64,000 bases of DNA, from the NCBI RefSeq assembly GCF_900660685.1, contig NZ_LR215041.1:310001-374000 (forward strand). The letters are read 5' to 3'. Below, in pieces: positions 42,856 through 56,000 of the stretch; within the stretch, counting starts at the first letter, position 1; the number at the start of each line of letters is the position of its first letter. The notes under the pieces are model-generated. The model ran no database searches. It was not told the origin of the DNA and was given only the letters and a program-made list of their open reading frames with translations. Source of the DNA: Mycoplasmopsis columbina (GTDB lineage: Bacteria > Bacillota_I > Bacilli_A > Mycoplasmatales > Metamycoplasmataceae). A program made the position numbers and the translations under genes.

Positions 42856-45800
42856 TTATCTTTTAAAATTATTTTTATTTCTTTTTCTAATTAGTATATA
42901 CATTAATCCTAAAGTTATAATAGTTATAACAAAAAGAATGCTTGGATGAATTAAAAAATTTTTATGGTTTCTAAGATTAAGAGCACTAATAATAACTTGG
43001 GGTAGAGAATTAACTTTGATGTTTAAATCTGAATATGATAATTTACTCTTACCATTTTTATCAAATGAATTAAAATAGTCTCTAAATCTTATTTCTCTTA
43101 TTAAGTTCATTAAAGGAAGTTCATATTTTTCTTCCACTTTAATTAAATTATAAATGGAAAAATTAAACTCTTTAAAGTCATGTTTTAACAAAGCAGTAAT
43201 TAAAGAAAAGTATTTATCTATTTTTTCATTCAAGTAATTAAATTTTTTAATTTCATCACTAAAAATTATTTTTTCATTTTCACTTAGTTGTTTTATAAAA
43301 ATTTCAAAACTAGATTTTTGACTCATTAATAATGTTTTAAAAATTTTGTTAGAAAAATTAAACACTGAAGAATTTTTATAATTTTCAAAAGAAAGACTAA
43401 CTGATTTAAAAAATTGTATAAATTGATTAGCTTTTAAAATTTCTAAATTAACTTTTTTAATAGAAATTAAAGTACTATTTTTATCTTTTTTATCTATAAA
43501 AATTTTAAAATTATTTAATTCTTTTCGAATATTTCTGATAGTTAATTCACTAACATTTTTTTCATTATTTAATTTAAAAATCTTTTGCATTGTAATATCT
43601 AATTTTTCAGCAATTTCTTTAATATCTTTAACACTTAAATTTTGTGAATTTAATTTGTCGTCTAGATTACTTAATTTAAGAGTAGTTTTTAAAATGTTTA
43701 AATCATTTTCTTCAATGTATTTAAAATTATTATTTAGTAGGTTTATTTCATGTTCTTTGTTTCGATCTAAATCTTTAATTTCTTCAAGGAAATTCAGAAA
43801 TTCAATAAACAATTTTGTTTTATCCAATTTATGTATAAATAGGCTTTTTTCATCAAAAGAAAAATTTTCAATATTATTAATTAATTTTTTAAACATTTCT
43901 TTTAAATAATTTTTAAAAAAAGCAATAAGTTTAAATATTTGAGCACTATTTAAATTTGGTTCATTTACTACATTAAAATCTTTTATTTTTTCTATTTCTT
44001 TAGTATCAAACAATTGACCGTGAATTAATTTTTCCATTATATTAGTAATAAAGATATGTTCTTTTTTAGAAATTTCATCAAATTTTTCATAATAACTATC
44101 ATTTTGAAAAATTTGGTTTTGATTGATTAGTTCAATAACTAATTTCATTGTATTATCTAATTCTCTAAATGTATTAAAAACTTGTTCAGTTAGTTGATTA
44201 TTAGAATTTAAAATATATTCGTAATTTGAATTAATAATATCTTTTCTTGCATCAAGTTTTTGATAATTGTTTAAATTTTGAAGAGTTTCAATATCATGAA
44301 GAATTTTTTCTTTAATTTGATTTGTAAAATTTGCTTTTGAAAAAAATTCTTCAATTTTTTCAATTAATGAATATTCATTTACAAAGTTTAAATAATTTAA
44401 TTCATTAATTTTTTGATTGAAATAATCTTTTTCAGCTTGACTTAAATAAACTAAATCTTGAATTTTTTCAATTCTATTTTTCTTAATTTCATTTATTACA
44501 GTTAATCCATTTGTTATTTGTTTGAAATTGTTAATAACAAAAGTTCTAAATTCACTTGATTGAATTGATTCCAAATTATTTTTACTTGATTGTAAATTAA
44601 AAGTAACTGTTAATTTTCCACTTAAATCACTATAACTAATTTGAAGATTTACTATTTTAGCTAAGTTTGGATTATATATTGAATTTAATAAATTTTCAAC
44701 TTCTAAATTTGTAAAAGATGAAGCTAATCTAGATTTTTTATTTGCAAAAAGATTATCTATTTGATCTTGATATTTATTAAACAAATTATTCAATCTCATT
44801 TCTTCTGTTAAAAAGTTTCTTCAAATGATAGTTTTAGTTAAATTTGATGTTATTTGTTCATTTCCTTCATATTTAGATAATAAATGAAATGTTGCTCTAA
44901 GAGAACCATCAATATCATTTCCTTCATAATTATTCAAAATAATTTTTGCTCCATGACCAAAAGTTTTTTTATCTTTATCTAATTCATTATGTTCAAAAGT
45001 ATTTGAATCGAATACAGAATTTATTACTTGTTCAAGTCTATTTGAAAGATTTTCCAATGTTATTTCACTAGGATTTAAATTTTTATCACTATCTTTTCAA
45101 ATATTTTCTAAAACCACAAGTAAATTTGGATTTTCTAAAATTTCATCCAACCTTTCACTTTCTTTTTTAAAATGATTTAATTCAATTACAGTATTTTCAT
45201 TTGAAATTGAATTAATGTTTAAATTGTTTTTAATAACTTCTGGATTAGCAGAAAAAATAACAAAAGGAATTCTAATTTTTCCTTCTTCTTGATTTAATTT
45301 GTTTTTTAAACTATTTTCTATTTGTAAATCTCAGAGTTTAAAACCAATGAACAATTTTAAATCTCTTAAATAATAATAATCAAAGATATTACTATTAAAA
45401 TCTATAGGTTTCAAAATAGTTTGATCTAAGGTTTCAGCTTGATAATTATCAATTCTTATTTTTAATTTATTTAATTCATGATTTCTTAATTTAAAATAAC
45501 TATATAGTGAGTAGTTACTACTATTTGGAATAGATATGTCGATAAGAAAATTTTTATTGTTTATTTTTTTAGAAACATCATTTATTCTTTCTTGTTCATC
45601 AACATAAGAATACAATTTATTATTTTCATCTTTTTTAAAGGCAAAAACAGCATCAGTATATTTAACATCTTCATAGCTATCTAGAGTTGATTCTATATTG
45701 TAATTTAAATATCATTCTCCATTTTGATTATTTTTGTTTGCTTCATGAACAGATACTACTTTAGCATTAAACTGAGTGAAATAATCATTTAATATTTTGA

Positions 45801-48800
45801 TAATTTCTTCTCTATTTATTTCAGTAGGAAATTTTTTGTAAAAACTACTTAATTTTGGTAAAAGTGTTTTATCGGCGTGATTATTTGCAATTAATTTTAG
45901 ATAAAGGTTTTTCAATCTTAAAAATTCAGTTTGAAAACCAGTGAATGTTTCGTTTCATACTCCGCCTTCAAATCATTGATTTGTATTAGGATTAAAAACT
46001 TCATATTCAATTTTTAATGAACCATTTTCACCATTTTTATCGTTTATTTCAATAATTTTTTTAGCTCTAGCTTGTCATTTTGAATAATTTTCTATAACTG
46101 AGTTTTCATTTTTTGAAAATGTAAAAATAAATTTATTTAAAGGTGCTTTAGAGGCCTTAATTTCTTTTCTATTTCCATCAAATGTTACACGTTCAATTTG
46201 ATAACCATTTAATTGATTTTTATTTGCTTTCAATTGATTTAAATAATTAATAATTTCATTCAAAGAAGTTAATTGTTTTGAAACCAAATGTAGTTTTAAA
46301 TCATTGTTTTGCTCTATATTTAAGTTTTGAATGTTTAACAAATTTGCTACTTGTTCAAGAATATGACTAAAATTTGATTTTTCACTTGATTTAGCTTTTA
46401 AATAAATAGTGTGCTTTAAAACCTCTTGATTTTCTTTAAATGCAGGAATGATATTACTTTTAGTCAAATCGTTGTATTCTTGAGCTTCAAGTAAAATTTC
46501 ATTAACATTTGAAAAATCAGATTCTTTATCAATTTTATTTTTAAAATATTTTTTTACTTCACTATCTAAATAGTTTAATTTATCTAATTTGTTTTTTGTT
46601 TCGATTTTTAAGTTATTTGTTAACCTATTTTCTAATCTTTTTTTAGTTTCTATAAGTGTATTTTTCATTTCTGTTCATGAACTTATTAAGTTATTACGAT
46701 AACTATCTGTGTTAGTATTTTTATTAACTGCATAATAGATTCAATCAATGTTATTTGTATTTTTAGATTTTCTACTAATTCCATTATTTGCTAATGATTC
46801 AACAGTGTTTTCTGTATTTGGAGAGTTAAAAAAAGAAGAAAATTCACTTATTTTTTGAATTCATTCATCTTTTAAAATTTGAATTCGTGATTTTAAATTA
46901 CTTCAATCTAAACTATTTGTATTTCTTAATTCATTTTCATAGTTTTCATATAGCAATAATTCAAATAATTTTGGACTATCATAAATGTTATTTTCTATAT
47001 TTTTGTTATTTATATTCAAGTTAGAAATGTTTTTTTGAACAGAAATTTGATTATTTATATCATCTGCAGTTTGATTGATATTTTTTAAAATTTCTTTAGC
47101 TTTTTCTATATTTAATTCTAATTGATCAATTAAATTGGAATCATTTATTTGTTTTAATAAATATTTTGCTTCATTTTCATTTAACTTATTGACTCTTTCT
47201 TGTGATGATGCGCGTGCTCATAAATGAATAAAAGTTTGTAAATTATTTTTATAAAGTCTTCTTTGTTTTTCTAATTCTTCTGTCAAATATGGAATAGTTT
47301 TTTTAAAATTTATAAATTCATTCAAAAAATAAGCATTTATAGCAATTAAAATAAATTCAACACTGAATTTTTTAGAATTTTTTAAACTCTTGTCATTGCT
47401 ATTTTTAAATTTTTCTAATTTTTCTTTAATTAAATTAATAAAATCTTCTTTAGAAAAGGCATATAAAGGTGAATTCGAATTAAAACCAAGATAAGGTATT
47501 TTATTTTGGCGAACACTTCTTAGAACTTCTCTCATATCATTTAAATAAATATCATCATTAAAAAATCTATAGGCTAATAATGGTCTTTCAGAATTAAATG
47601 TTGGTAAATCTTCATCTACCGATCCAATATAGTGAACTAAAGTTGGTGGTGCATATTTTCCATGGGGATCAGAAAGATTAGGAATTGTTCAAGAATTTGC
47701 TCAACGGTGAAAAAATATTTTAATTTTATTAGCATATTCATAAATTTCTTCTTTACTTAGTGAATGACTTAAAAATTTTGGATGAAATTCATTTCTTAAC
47801 GTTTGATATTCATTAATCAGTCTAGTATAGTAATCTTTAACTTTGCTAATATCACTATTTGATAGCGTTTTATCTCCTTTGTAATAATATGTTCATTTAT
47901 TTCAAGTCAAGATATTTTGAATAGAAATTAAACGTTTTCTGAACACTCCATCTTCACCCTGAGTGTTATAGACGAAATTTTTAATATAATCTGATTTTGA
48001 TTTATCAAAAACGTTTGTATTTCATGAGTTTATATAGAATTTTTCTCATTGCGGTAACACTCATCCATTCGGAACTGCATATTTTCGATTATTCGTTAAA
48101 ATTGCGAAATCTAAAGTATCTATAGATGTTGAAATAAAATTGTTTAATGGAATAAATGAAATTTGATTTTGCAAATTGATAAATTTATTGTAAATATTTT
48201 TTAATTTAATTTGTAATCTTGAAAGATCTCAATTAGTACTTTGTTCTTTTATTTCTTTGTGTAAATTTACTAATTCATTTCAACTGGCTCAGATTCCAAC
48301 ATTGTTTTTGTAAATGCTATAAGTGTAATCCTTTAAGTATCTATCAATCAAGTTTAAGAGTTGATTTTTTTGTAAATCTAAAATTCTTTTTAAAAACAAG
48401 TTATTATTAGAATTATTTCTAATATCAAACTCACTAGGCAAATAAGTCATATTCGAAATATCATCAATATATTTATAAGCTTCTAAATAAATATTTTTTT
48501 CTTCTTGATTTGAGATATTTACCAATTGATTTTTAATTGATAAGCTGCTAGTTAATTTAAAAATTTTTGTGTCTTTGTCATAAATAAAGCTATAAAAATT
48601 ATTTAATCTATTTCAGTTTTCTGAATTTGGATCATTTTCATCTAACTGAATTTTTCAAAGAAAATTATTATTTGTGTTATTTTCTTTGAAATTTATATCA
48701 GAAGATAATAAAAGTTTGATTTGTCTTTTAACTGTTTGTTGTTCTTGATTTTTTCTTAAATATTTAGAATCATTGATTTTAGGTAGTTCTAAAATTTTTT

Positions 48801-49825
48801 CAAAACATTTATCAAAATTAATTAAGGAATTGCTTCCTATACATTCATCTTTATCGCTTTTTAATTTAAACAAACTAATAATTAAATTTGGAGATTTAAA
48901 ATCTTTATTTATGTAACTGTTAGCTAATTCTAATTTAACCCTTGTTACGAGAAAATAATTCACTTTGTATAAAGTAAGGCGACTGTATTTATTTTCAACT
49001 AAATAGTTTGCACCAACAAAAGCTGACTGGTTTTTTATTTCAACATTTTCTAAACTTTTATCATTTATGTTTGTGGAAAAAATAAAAGAAAATTTATTTC
49101 TTCTTACGTTTTCATTGTTTATTTTAAATACTAAAAATGTTCCATTTTTCTCTTTTAATTTGTTTTCATTTACAAAATTTTGAAAATTTATGTTTTTTTG
49201 ACTTAAACTACTATATTTAAGTCAAAAAGGTAAAGAATCATTGTTAGTAGTAATTGTTCTTGGAATAAGTTTGAATTTTTTTCAAAGTTAGTGAATTTGA
49301 TTGATTTTTTCAAATTTCTAAATTACCTTCTCAATTTTCATTGTTAATCTCAGGTAAATTAAAGTTAATTTCACTTAATGAATTATTAAATGAATTTTTA
49401 ACTTTTAATTTTATGTTTTTATTAATTTTTAAATCGTCAGAAATAAAAATTACAAAATAAGGATTTGATGCATATTTTTTTTCACCATCTTCTTCATAAG
49501 TATAATTACTGTTAAAATCTGCGGTTCATTCTACAACATTATTTGTGAGAATTTTATAATTTAAATTACTACTGTTTTGAACGTAATTTAGATTTTCATT
49601 AATACTTAATTCTTTATTATTTTCTAAATTGTCCAATAAAAAAGAATGTTTGGAAAAGTTCTTTTGTTCAAACACAGAATTTAAATATTCAAAATTTTCA
49701 ATTGCATCAAAAATATTATTTGAAGTATTTTTTAATGCAATATTTAAAAAGTTAAAGGTGGTAAAAGTAAAAAGTCCACCTGTTAAAGTTAAAACTTTAG
49801 TAAGATTTTTTGATTTGTGTGTCAT
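42856..49825 (-). CDS. Giant surface protein (about 2320 aa) with frame broken at an A7 tract
   Basis: ATG 49825 follows AAAAGGAGC; the start MTHKSKNLTKVLTLTGG plus a hydrophobic stretch is a signal anchor. The frame reads to LTLKK and then stops at 49244-49246. From the A7 run at 49276-49282 a second frame continues with FKLIPRTITTNN to TAA 42856-42858, ending in a membrane helix (ILFVITIITLGLMYILI) and RKRNKN. One A fewer would join the two. The body has a long helical middle, A/B-type repeats such as RNFLTEEMRLNNL, then helical GA-like units and FNSFDKNGKSKLSYSDL before the anchor. That order copies the C-terminal part of the larger upstream relative. It may be switched off, recoded, or a sequencing error. 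Confidence 0.75.
49276..49282 (-). repeat. A7 tract at the frame break
   Basis: Seven A residues on the coding (minus) strand, between the codons for LTL and the out-of-frame continuation FKLIPR. Removing one A restores a continuous frame. Confidence 0.8.
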
Positions 49826-49975
49826 AATAAAAGCTCCTTTTCCCTTTTGGCGCTCAATTTTTTAATAAATATGTATAAAATGCCAAAAGCAACAAGAAAA
49901 TTATAAAAAAATAGTTAAATGCATAACTTTTTTAAAGTTTAATTGAAAAAAAATATTGAAAATTTTCACATTTTA

Positions 49976-50010
49976 AAATAAAAATGAGGTTTAAAACCCC
50001 ATTTTTTTAA
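49976..50010 (-). terminator. Terminator between the two giant surface genes
   Basis: On the minus strand AAAAATGGGG and CCTCATTTTT form a stem around TTTTAAA with T residues after it, directly after the stop of the upstream gene. Confidence 0.75.
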
Positions 50011-53000
50011 TTATTGTTTTTTACTTTTCTTTTTAGCAATTGCAGCAACAATTCCAAAGGTTAAAATAGCACCCATAAATAAAATAATTGGAATTCAGAA
50101 TGCAGCAGCTTTAGATTTTAGATTAAGCGCTGTAGCAATTACCTTAGGAAGGGAATCTAAATCAATATCTAAGTCTTTAGCAGTAAGTTTATTTTTGCCA
50201 TTTTTATCAAAGTTATTAAAGTAGTTTTTAAATCTTAATTGAGTAGCTAATTTAATTAAACTATTTTGATATGGCGTGTCATTATTAGCTAAATCATAGA
50301 TGTTTTCATCAAAAATATTTGGATCTTTGTTTAGTAAAGCATCTGCTACTTGAACATAATTACTTGCTTTATTCATTAAAGCATTTGCATTATTAATTTC
50401 TGCAATTAACACATTGTTAATACTTTGATCTATGTTTCTCAGAATATTGTTTAATTCCTCTACTTTGGATAATAATTCTTTTTTAATTACTTTATTTGCT
50501 TCGCTGAAAGCATTAGATTTTTTAAATTTTTCAATTAAATCATTTAAATTGGTGTTTAAATCGTAAATTTGACGAGCTTTTTCAATTACATCTTGTGCTT
50601 TATTTATAGCATTCTGAGCAGAATTTTTATCTTTATTAGCCAGTGAGTCTTTAACTGAATTGATTATTTTCTTAATGTTATCAATAGTACTTTGATCAAC
50701 ATTAGTATCATTGTTCAATTTGTTTAAATCATCCATCACTTTATCTAGATTTTTGGCAATCTCTTTAATTTCATCTACGTTTTGATGATCTTTATTTAAA
50801 TTAGGATCTAAATTAGACTTTTTAATTGCATCTTTTAGATAATCTAATTGATTTTTATCAAGATGAGGATAATTTTTGCTTAAATTATCAATTTCCATTT
50901 GTTTTTTATTATTAATAATTTCCGCATCGTTAATTACTTTATTAAAGCCTTCCGGTGAAGATGATTTATCTAATTCATCTTTGAATTTGGTTTTTTCGTC
51001 ATCTGACAAGTTATCAAAATTATCTAATGCATTGTTTAATGCTTCTTTAAGTGCATTTTTAATTGCGTCTACTAATTTACTTACTTGATTGTTGTTTCAA
51101 TTAGCATTTTCTGGAGCATTTAAATCATCAATATTTACAATTTTTTCAGCATTAGGTTTTTTATCATTAATTAAATCATCTGCTGCATCAATGTAATTTT
51201 CATAATTTTCTTTTGAATCATCACTAGCTTTAGAGTAAAGATCTGAAGTTTTAATATTTGCAGCATTATTATTTAATTCTTTTAATTCACCCATTGTGTC
51301 ATTTAATTGATTTGCTCTTTCTTCAACATCACTTGATGATTCATTATTTGAATTTTCAATTGCTTCAAAATTTGAAGCTTTTAATTCTTTAATTAGAGCA
51401 ATTTTTTGCGAGTTATTAAGATTTGCTAAATCATTTATATTATTAGCAATATTTTCTTTATTTTTATCTAAACTAGTTGCTTTGTCAAGAATTTGGGCAA
51501 GTTTTGCATCATTATCTTGATCGTTTGTGCTATTTCCATAGTCTAATTTGTTTACTTCATCAATTAATTGATTTTTTTCTGCGTCACTTAAAAATTCTTT
51601 ATTTTTAATTGTTTCAATTGCTGCTTTTTTCTTATCATTAATTTCTTTAGCGCGGTCAAGTATGTTTTTAATTTGCTCACCTGTTGCAGTATCTTTAACG
51701 TCTAATTGTGCTTTTAATGCAGTTTTTTCAGCATCATTTAAGTAAATTAAATTATCAATTTCAGCTTTTGCAACGTCTTTAAGATTGTTAGTTAATTTTT
51801 CAATTACTTTAGCAACTTGTTCTTTATTAGCGTCTTTTGTAACATCATTTAAATTTGTTACTTCTTTTGCATTTTGATCAATTTCTTGATTATTAAGTAA
51901 ATTATCAGAAATTGTTGAAATATTTGTTAATTGTTCTTGTTTATCTTCTGGGACTTTATCAAAGTCATTTTCGTCAATTACTTCTTTAGCAACATCATTT
52001 AATTCTTTTAATTTGCCCATTAGATCATTAAGTTCTTTAGCTTTTTCTAAGACTTCATTGCTTGCTGCATTGTCCGAACTATCAATAGGATTTAAATTAG
52101 ATTCTTTAAGTTCATTAATTAAAGTTTCTTTTTGTGTGTCATTTAAATGAGGCAATTGTTTAATTTGCTCAATAATTTGACCTTTAGCTTGATTATCATT
52201 TTTTGCTTTTTGAACGATTTCTTCAATTTCAACTTGATTATTAGCGTTTTTAATTTGCTCTTTAAAGTTTGTTTTTTCATCGTCAGAAAGATTAGGTAAA
52301 TTATCTATAACATTATCTTTTAATGCTTTAATTAAGGTTTTTAAGTCAGCTGTTAAATTATCAACTGCTTCTTTATTTCAATTAGCATCATCTTGAGGAG
52401 TAGTATGATCTAAATTAGCTAAATCAGAAGCAGTTGGATTAGTATTAACTACCAACTTATCACCAGCATTAGTTGCTCTTTGCAATTTATCTTTTAGTTC
52501 TTCATCATTTGAATTAATGAAATCACTTTGTTTTTGAACTGCTTTTGAATCAACAAGAGCATCTTTTAACGCTTTCATAGCATTATTTAAATTATTAGCT
52601 CTCTCTTCTGTAACACTAGTTAATTCATTTTCTGCGTTAGTAATGTTCTCTAAATTAGAAGCAATAATGTCTTTTTTCACTTGTTCTTTTTGTGAATCAT
52701 TAAGATGTTCATAATTTGTATTAATTGCGTCAATTTTAGCTTGTTTTGTGTCATTAATACGTTTAGCATCATTAATAATATTTGTTAATTCATTATCTTT
52801 GCTACTATCATCTAAGTTACCTGAATAATCTACCGCCTTAATGTCTTTAGTTAACTTAGCTTTTTCTTCATCACTTAAGTTTGATTTTTGATTAATTGTA
52901 TCAATAGTAGCTTGTTTTTTATCGTTTAATTCTTTACCTTTATTAACAATTTCTTGAATTTTTTCAGGAGTATTGTTATCTGGATTATTAATGTCATTAA

Positions 53001-56000
53001 TTAATGTTTCTTTTTCACTATTAGTTAAATTAGGTAATTTATTAATAGTATCAATTGCTGCTGATTTTAATGCATTTTCAATTTTATTTATCAATTTGTC
53101 AACAGCATTTTTATTTCAATTTGCATCATCTTGACCATCTACTCCATCAAGTTGACTTACATCAGGATTAGTGTTATTCTGCAATTCTTTTGCAGCTTCA
53201 ATAGCTTGATTATAGTTGTTTTTGGTTTGATCTGTAGCACCAAGATAAGCATTTGATTTTTTAACTGCATCTGATTTAGTTACTAAGTTAGCTAATTTTT
53301 CCATTGAATCATCAAGAGCCTTAGTATCTTCTAGAACTTTGGCTAAAGTTGGATTTGAAGCATCAGGATAAACTTCAACATTAGAATTTTTAATAGCTTG
53401 AATTGCAGCATCTTTTTGTGATTGATTTAAATGCTCATATTCTAGATTATTTCTAATTTCATTAATTTTGGCTTCTTTAGTTTGATTAATTTCTTTAGCT
53501 TTTTCCACTGCAGATTTAATTTGTTCAGAAGTTGAAGAAGGATCATTAACTATAGCATTAAAGTGATCTTTTTCTTCTTGTGAAAGATTATCTAAGTTGT
53601 CAATTGCACTATTTGATAGAGTTTTTTGTGCTTCTTTTATTGCGTTAATTAACTGATCAACTGCAGTTTTATTTCAATTTGCAGTATCGTGTAATTCTGT
53701 AATTTTGTTATCTAACAATGTTTCGTTAGGATTAACACTTTTACCTAAATCATCGCCTGCATGAATTAAATTATTGTATTTATTTTTACTATCTTCACTT
53801 GCATCATTATAAGGAGCTTGATTAGTTTCAACTTTAGCACCAACAAGATCTTTCAATGTATGCATTGCATCATTAAGTTCTTTAGCTTTGTTAATTACAT
53901 CAGTAGTTGAAGGTAAGGTTGAATCATTAATACTGATGTTATTTGAATTTTTAATTTCCTCTTTAACTGCTTCTTTTTGTTTCTCATTAAGATATTGATA
54001 AGCAGGATCAGTGTCGATTGCATTAATTAATTGTTCTTTGTTAGAGTTGTTTGTTTGTGCATCTCTAAGAATTTGGTCAATAGCATCTTTTGAACCAGTT
54101 TTATCAATTAAATCTTTGTAATGATTTTTTTCTTCTTGAGAAAGCTTGTCTAAAGCATCTATTTGTTCTTTAGCTTTTGCTTTTTGTTCATTTAAAGTGT
54201 CCATTTGAGCAAGAAGGTCATTAATAACTCTATTTAATTCATCAACGGCAGCTTTATTGTAATTTGAATCACCCGGTTTAGTAGCATTTTCAGTATTTCA
54301 ATTACTTACATTAGTTAAATCTGGTGTTCTAGTATTTTGACCATCAGCGCTATTTGCAGCAGGAATTAAATCTTTTGCAGCTTGAATTGCAGCATCATAA
54401 AGAGCTTTTAATTCATCAGAAGCATTAATGTATTTATTATCTGCTTTAATTGTGCTTTCTTCACCAGCTTTAGTAGCTAATTGACCCATAGCTTGATTTA
54501 AAGCACTTGCATCACTTTCTACTTTTGTTGTAGTTGGTAATTTTGGATCATTAATATTAGTTAAAGTATTTGAATTTTTAATATTTTCTTTAACTTGATC
54601 TCTTTGTGCTTTGTTCAAGTTTGGATAAACTGTATCAACTTGATTAATTTTTTCTGCTTTGCTATTGTCAGTTTCAGTGGCTTTATTTTTGACAGCATCA
54701 ATTGTGTTTATAGTTTTTTGATAGGCTGCTTGGTTATTTTCTGCAGCTTGGCTGTCAAATGTATTTTTTGCAGCAGTTAAATCAGCAATTAATTTGGTTT
54801 TTTCTTCACTTGAAAGATTTTCTTTTCCATTAATTTCTGCAATTGCTTGATTAATTTTGTTAGTTAAATCTTGTGCATTAGTTAAGAAACCACTCTCACT
54901 ATGACTATTATCAGTTGTTACATGATAAGCATTTTCAGTTGGAGTTATAAAGTTTTCTTGAGCAAAAGTTGCTAAATCATTTTGTGCAGTAGAATCTAGT
55001 GAACTGTTATCAACTTTGAATAATTCATCTTTAGCCTTGGTTGTTGCCAATTTGTAACTTGTTATCACTTCACCAGTTGCATTATTACCACTAACGGTTG
55101 CATTTTCTAAAGTAACTTTATTTTCACTTCCAAAGGTTGAATTAAAGGTGAAATCACTTGTTTGAACGGCATCGGCAAATGTTGAAGATTTTTGCTTATC
55201 AGTGCTTGTATAAGTGTAATTTTCATTTGCGCTAGTTTTAAGATCACTTAATCTTTGTGCTTCTGTTTTAAAGCCATTTACTACTTTAAAGAAGACTTTA
55301 GAAGTTGGTTTTTGATTATTTGCATCTAAATGTTCTGAATTATTATCAACCAATTTGTAGGCAACTAAAGTTCTACCATTAATTTCATCATAACCAACTA
55401 TTCCTACAATTTCAGCAGTAATGTTACTATCATTATTATTTACTTCACCATTATAATTGTCTTTATTTTTGGCATCATCACTATTTGGCAACACTGAATT
55501 ATTATTTGATGGTGGATTAATAACTACATCATTTTTATCTAAATTATTTAATTTATCAATTGCATCTTGATAAGCTGTTTTAAAGCCACTTAAGGTAATA
55601 GTTCTCTTTTGAGTAGATTTAACGTTTGGTGTTTCATTTCTTGTTGAAGTAAGAGCTAAAGTAATTGTTAATGTACCAGTTTTGTCATTTGCTTCTAAAG
55701 TAGCATCAGTTGGTAATAATTTGTATCAATTATTAGTTGTATTAACTGTTTCAAAAGTTAGATCATTAGTTGTAATTGATGAAGCTAGTTTGGCATTTTG
55801 TGCAACTTCTGCTGAGTAAGTAATTCCTTGATTATTATTTGCTAGAGCATCAAGTCTTTGACTTTCAGTTAAGAAATTATCAAGATCTTTAACAGCATGT
55901 AAATTATCTGAAGAACTAATAGTACTATAACCATTAACAAGAGAAGTTAATTTACCAATTTGTACTTGTAAGGTACCAACAACATCATTTTTATTAATAA

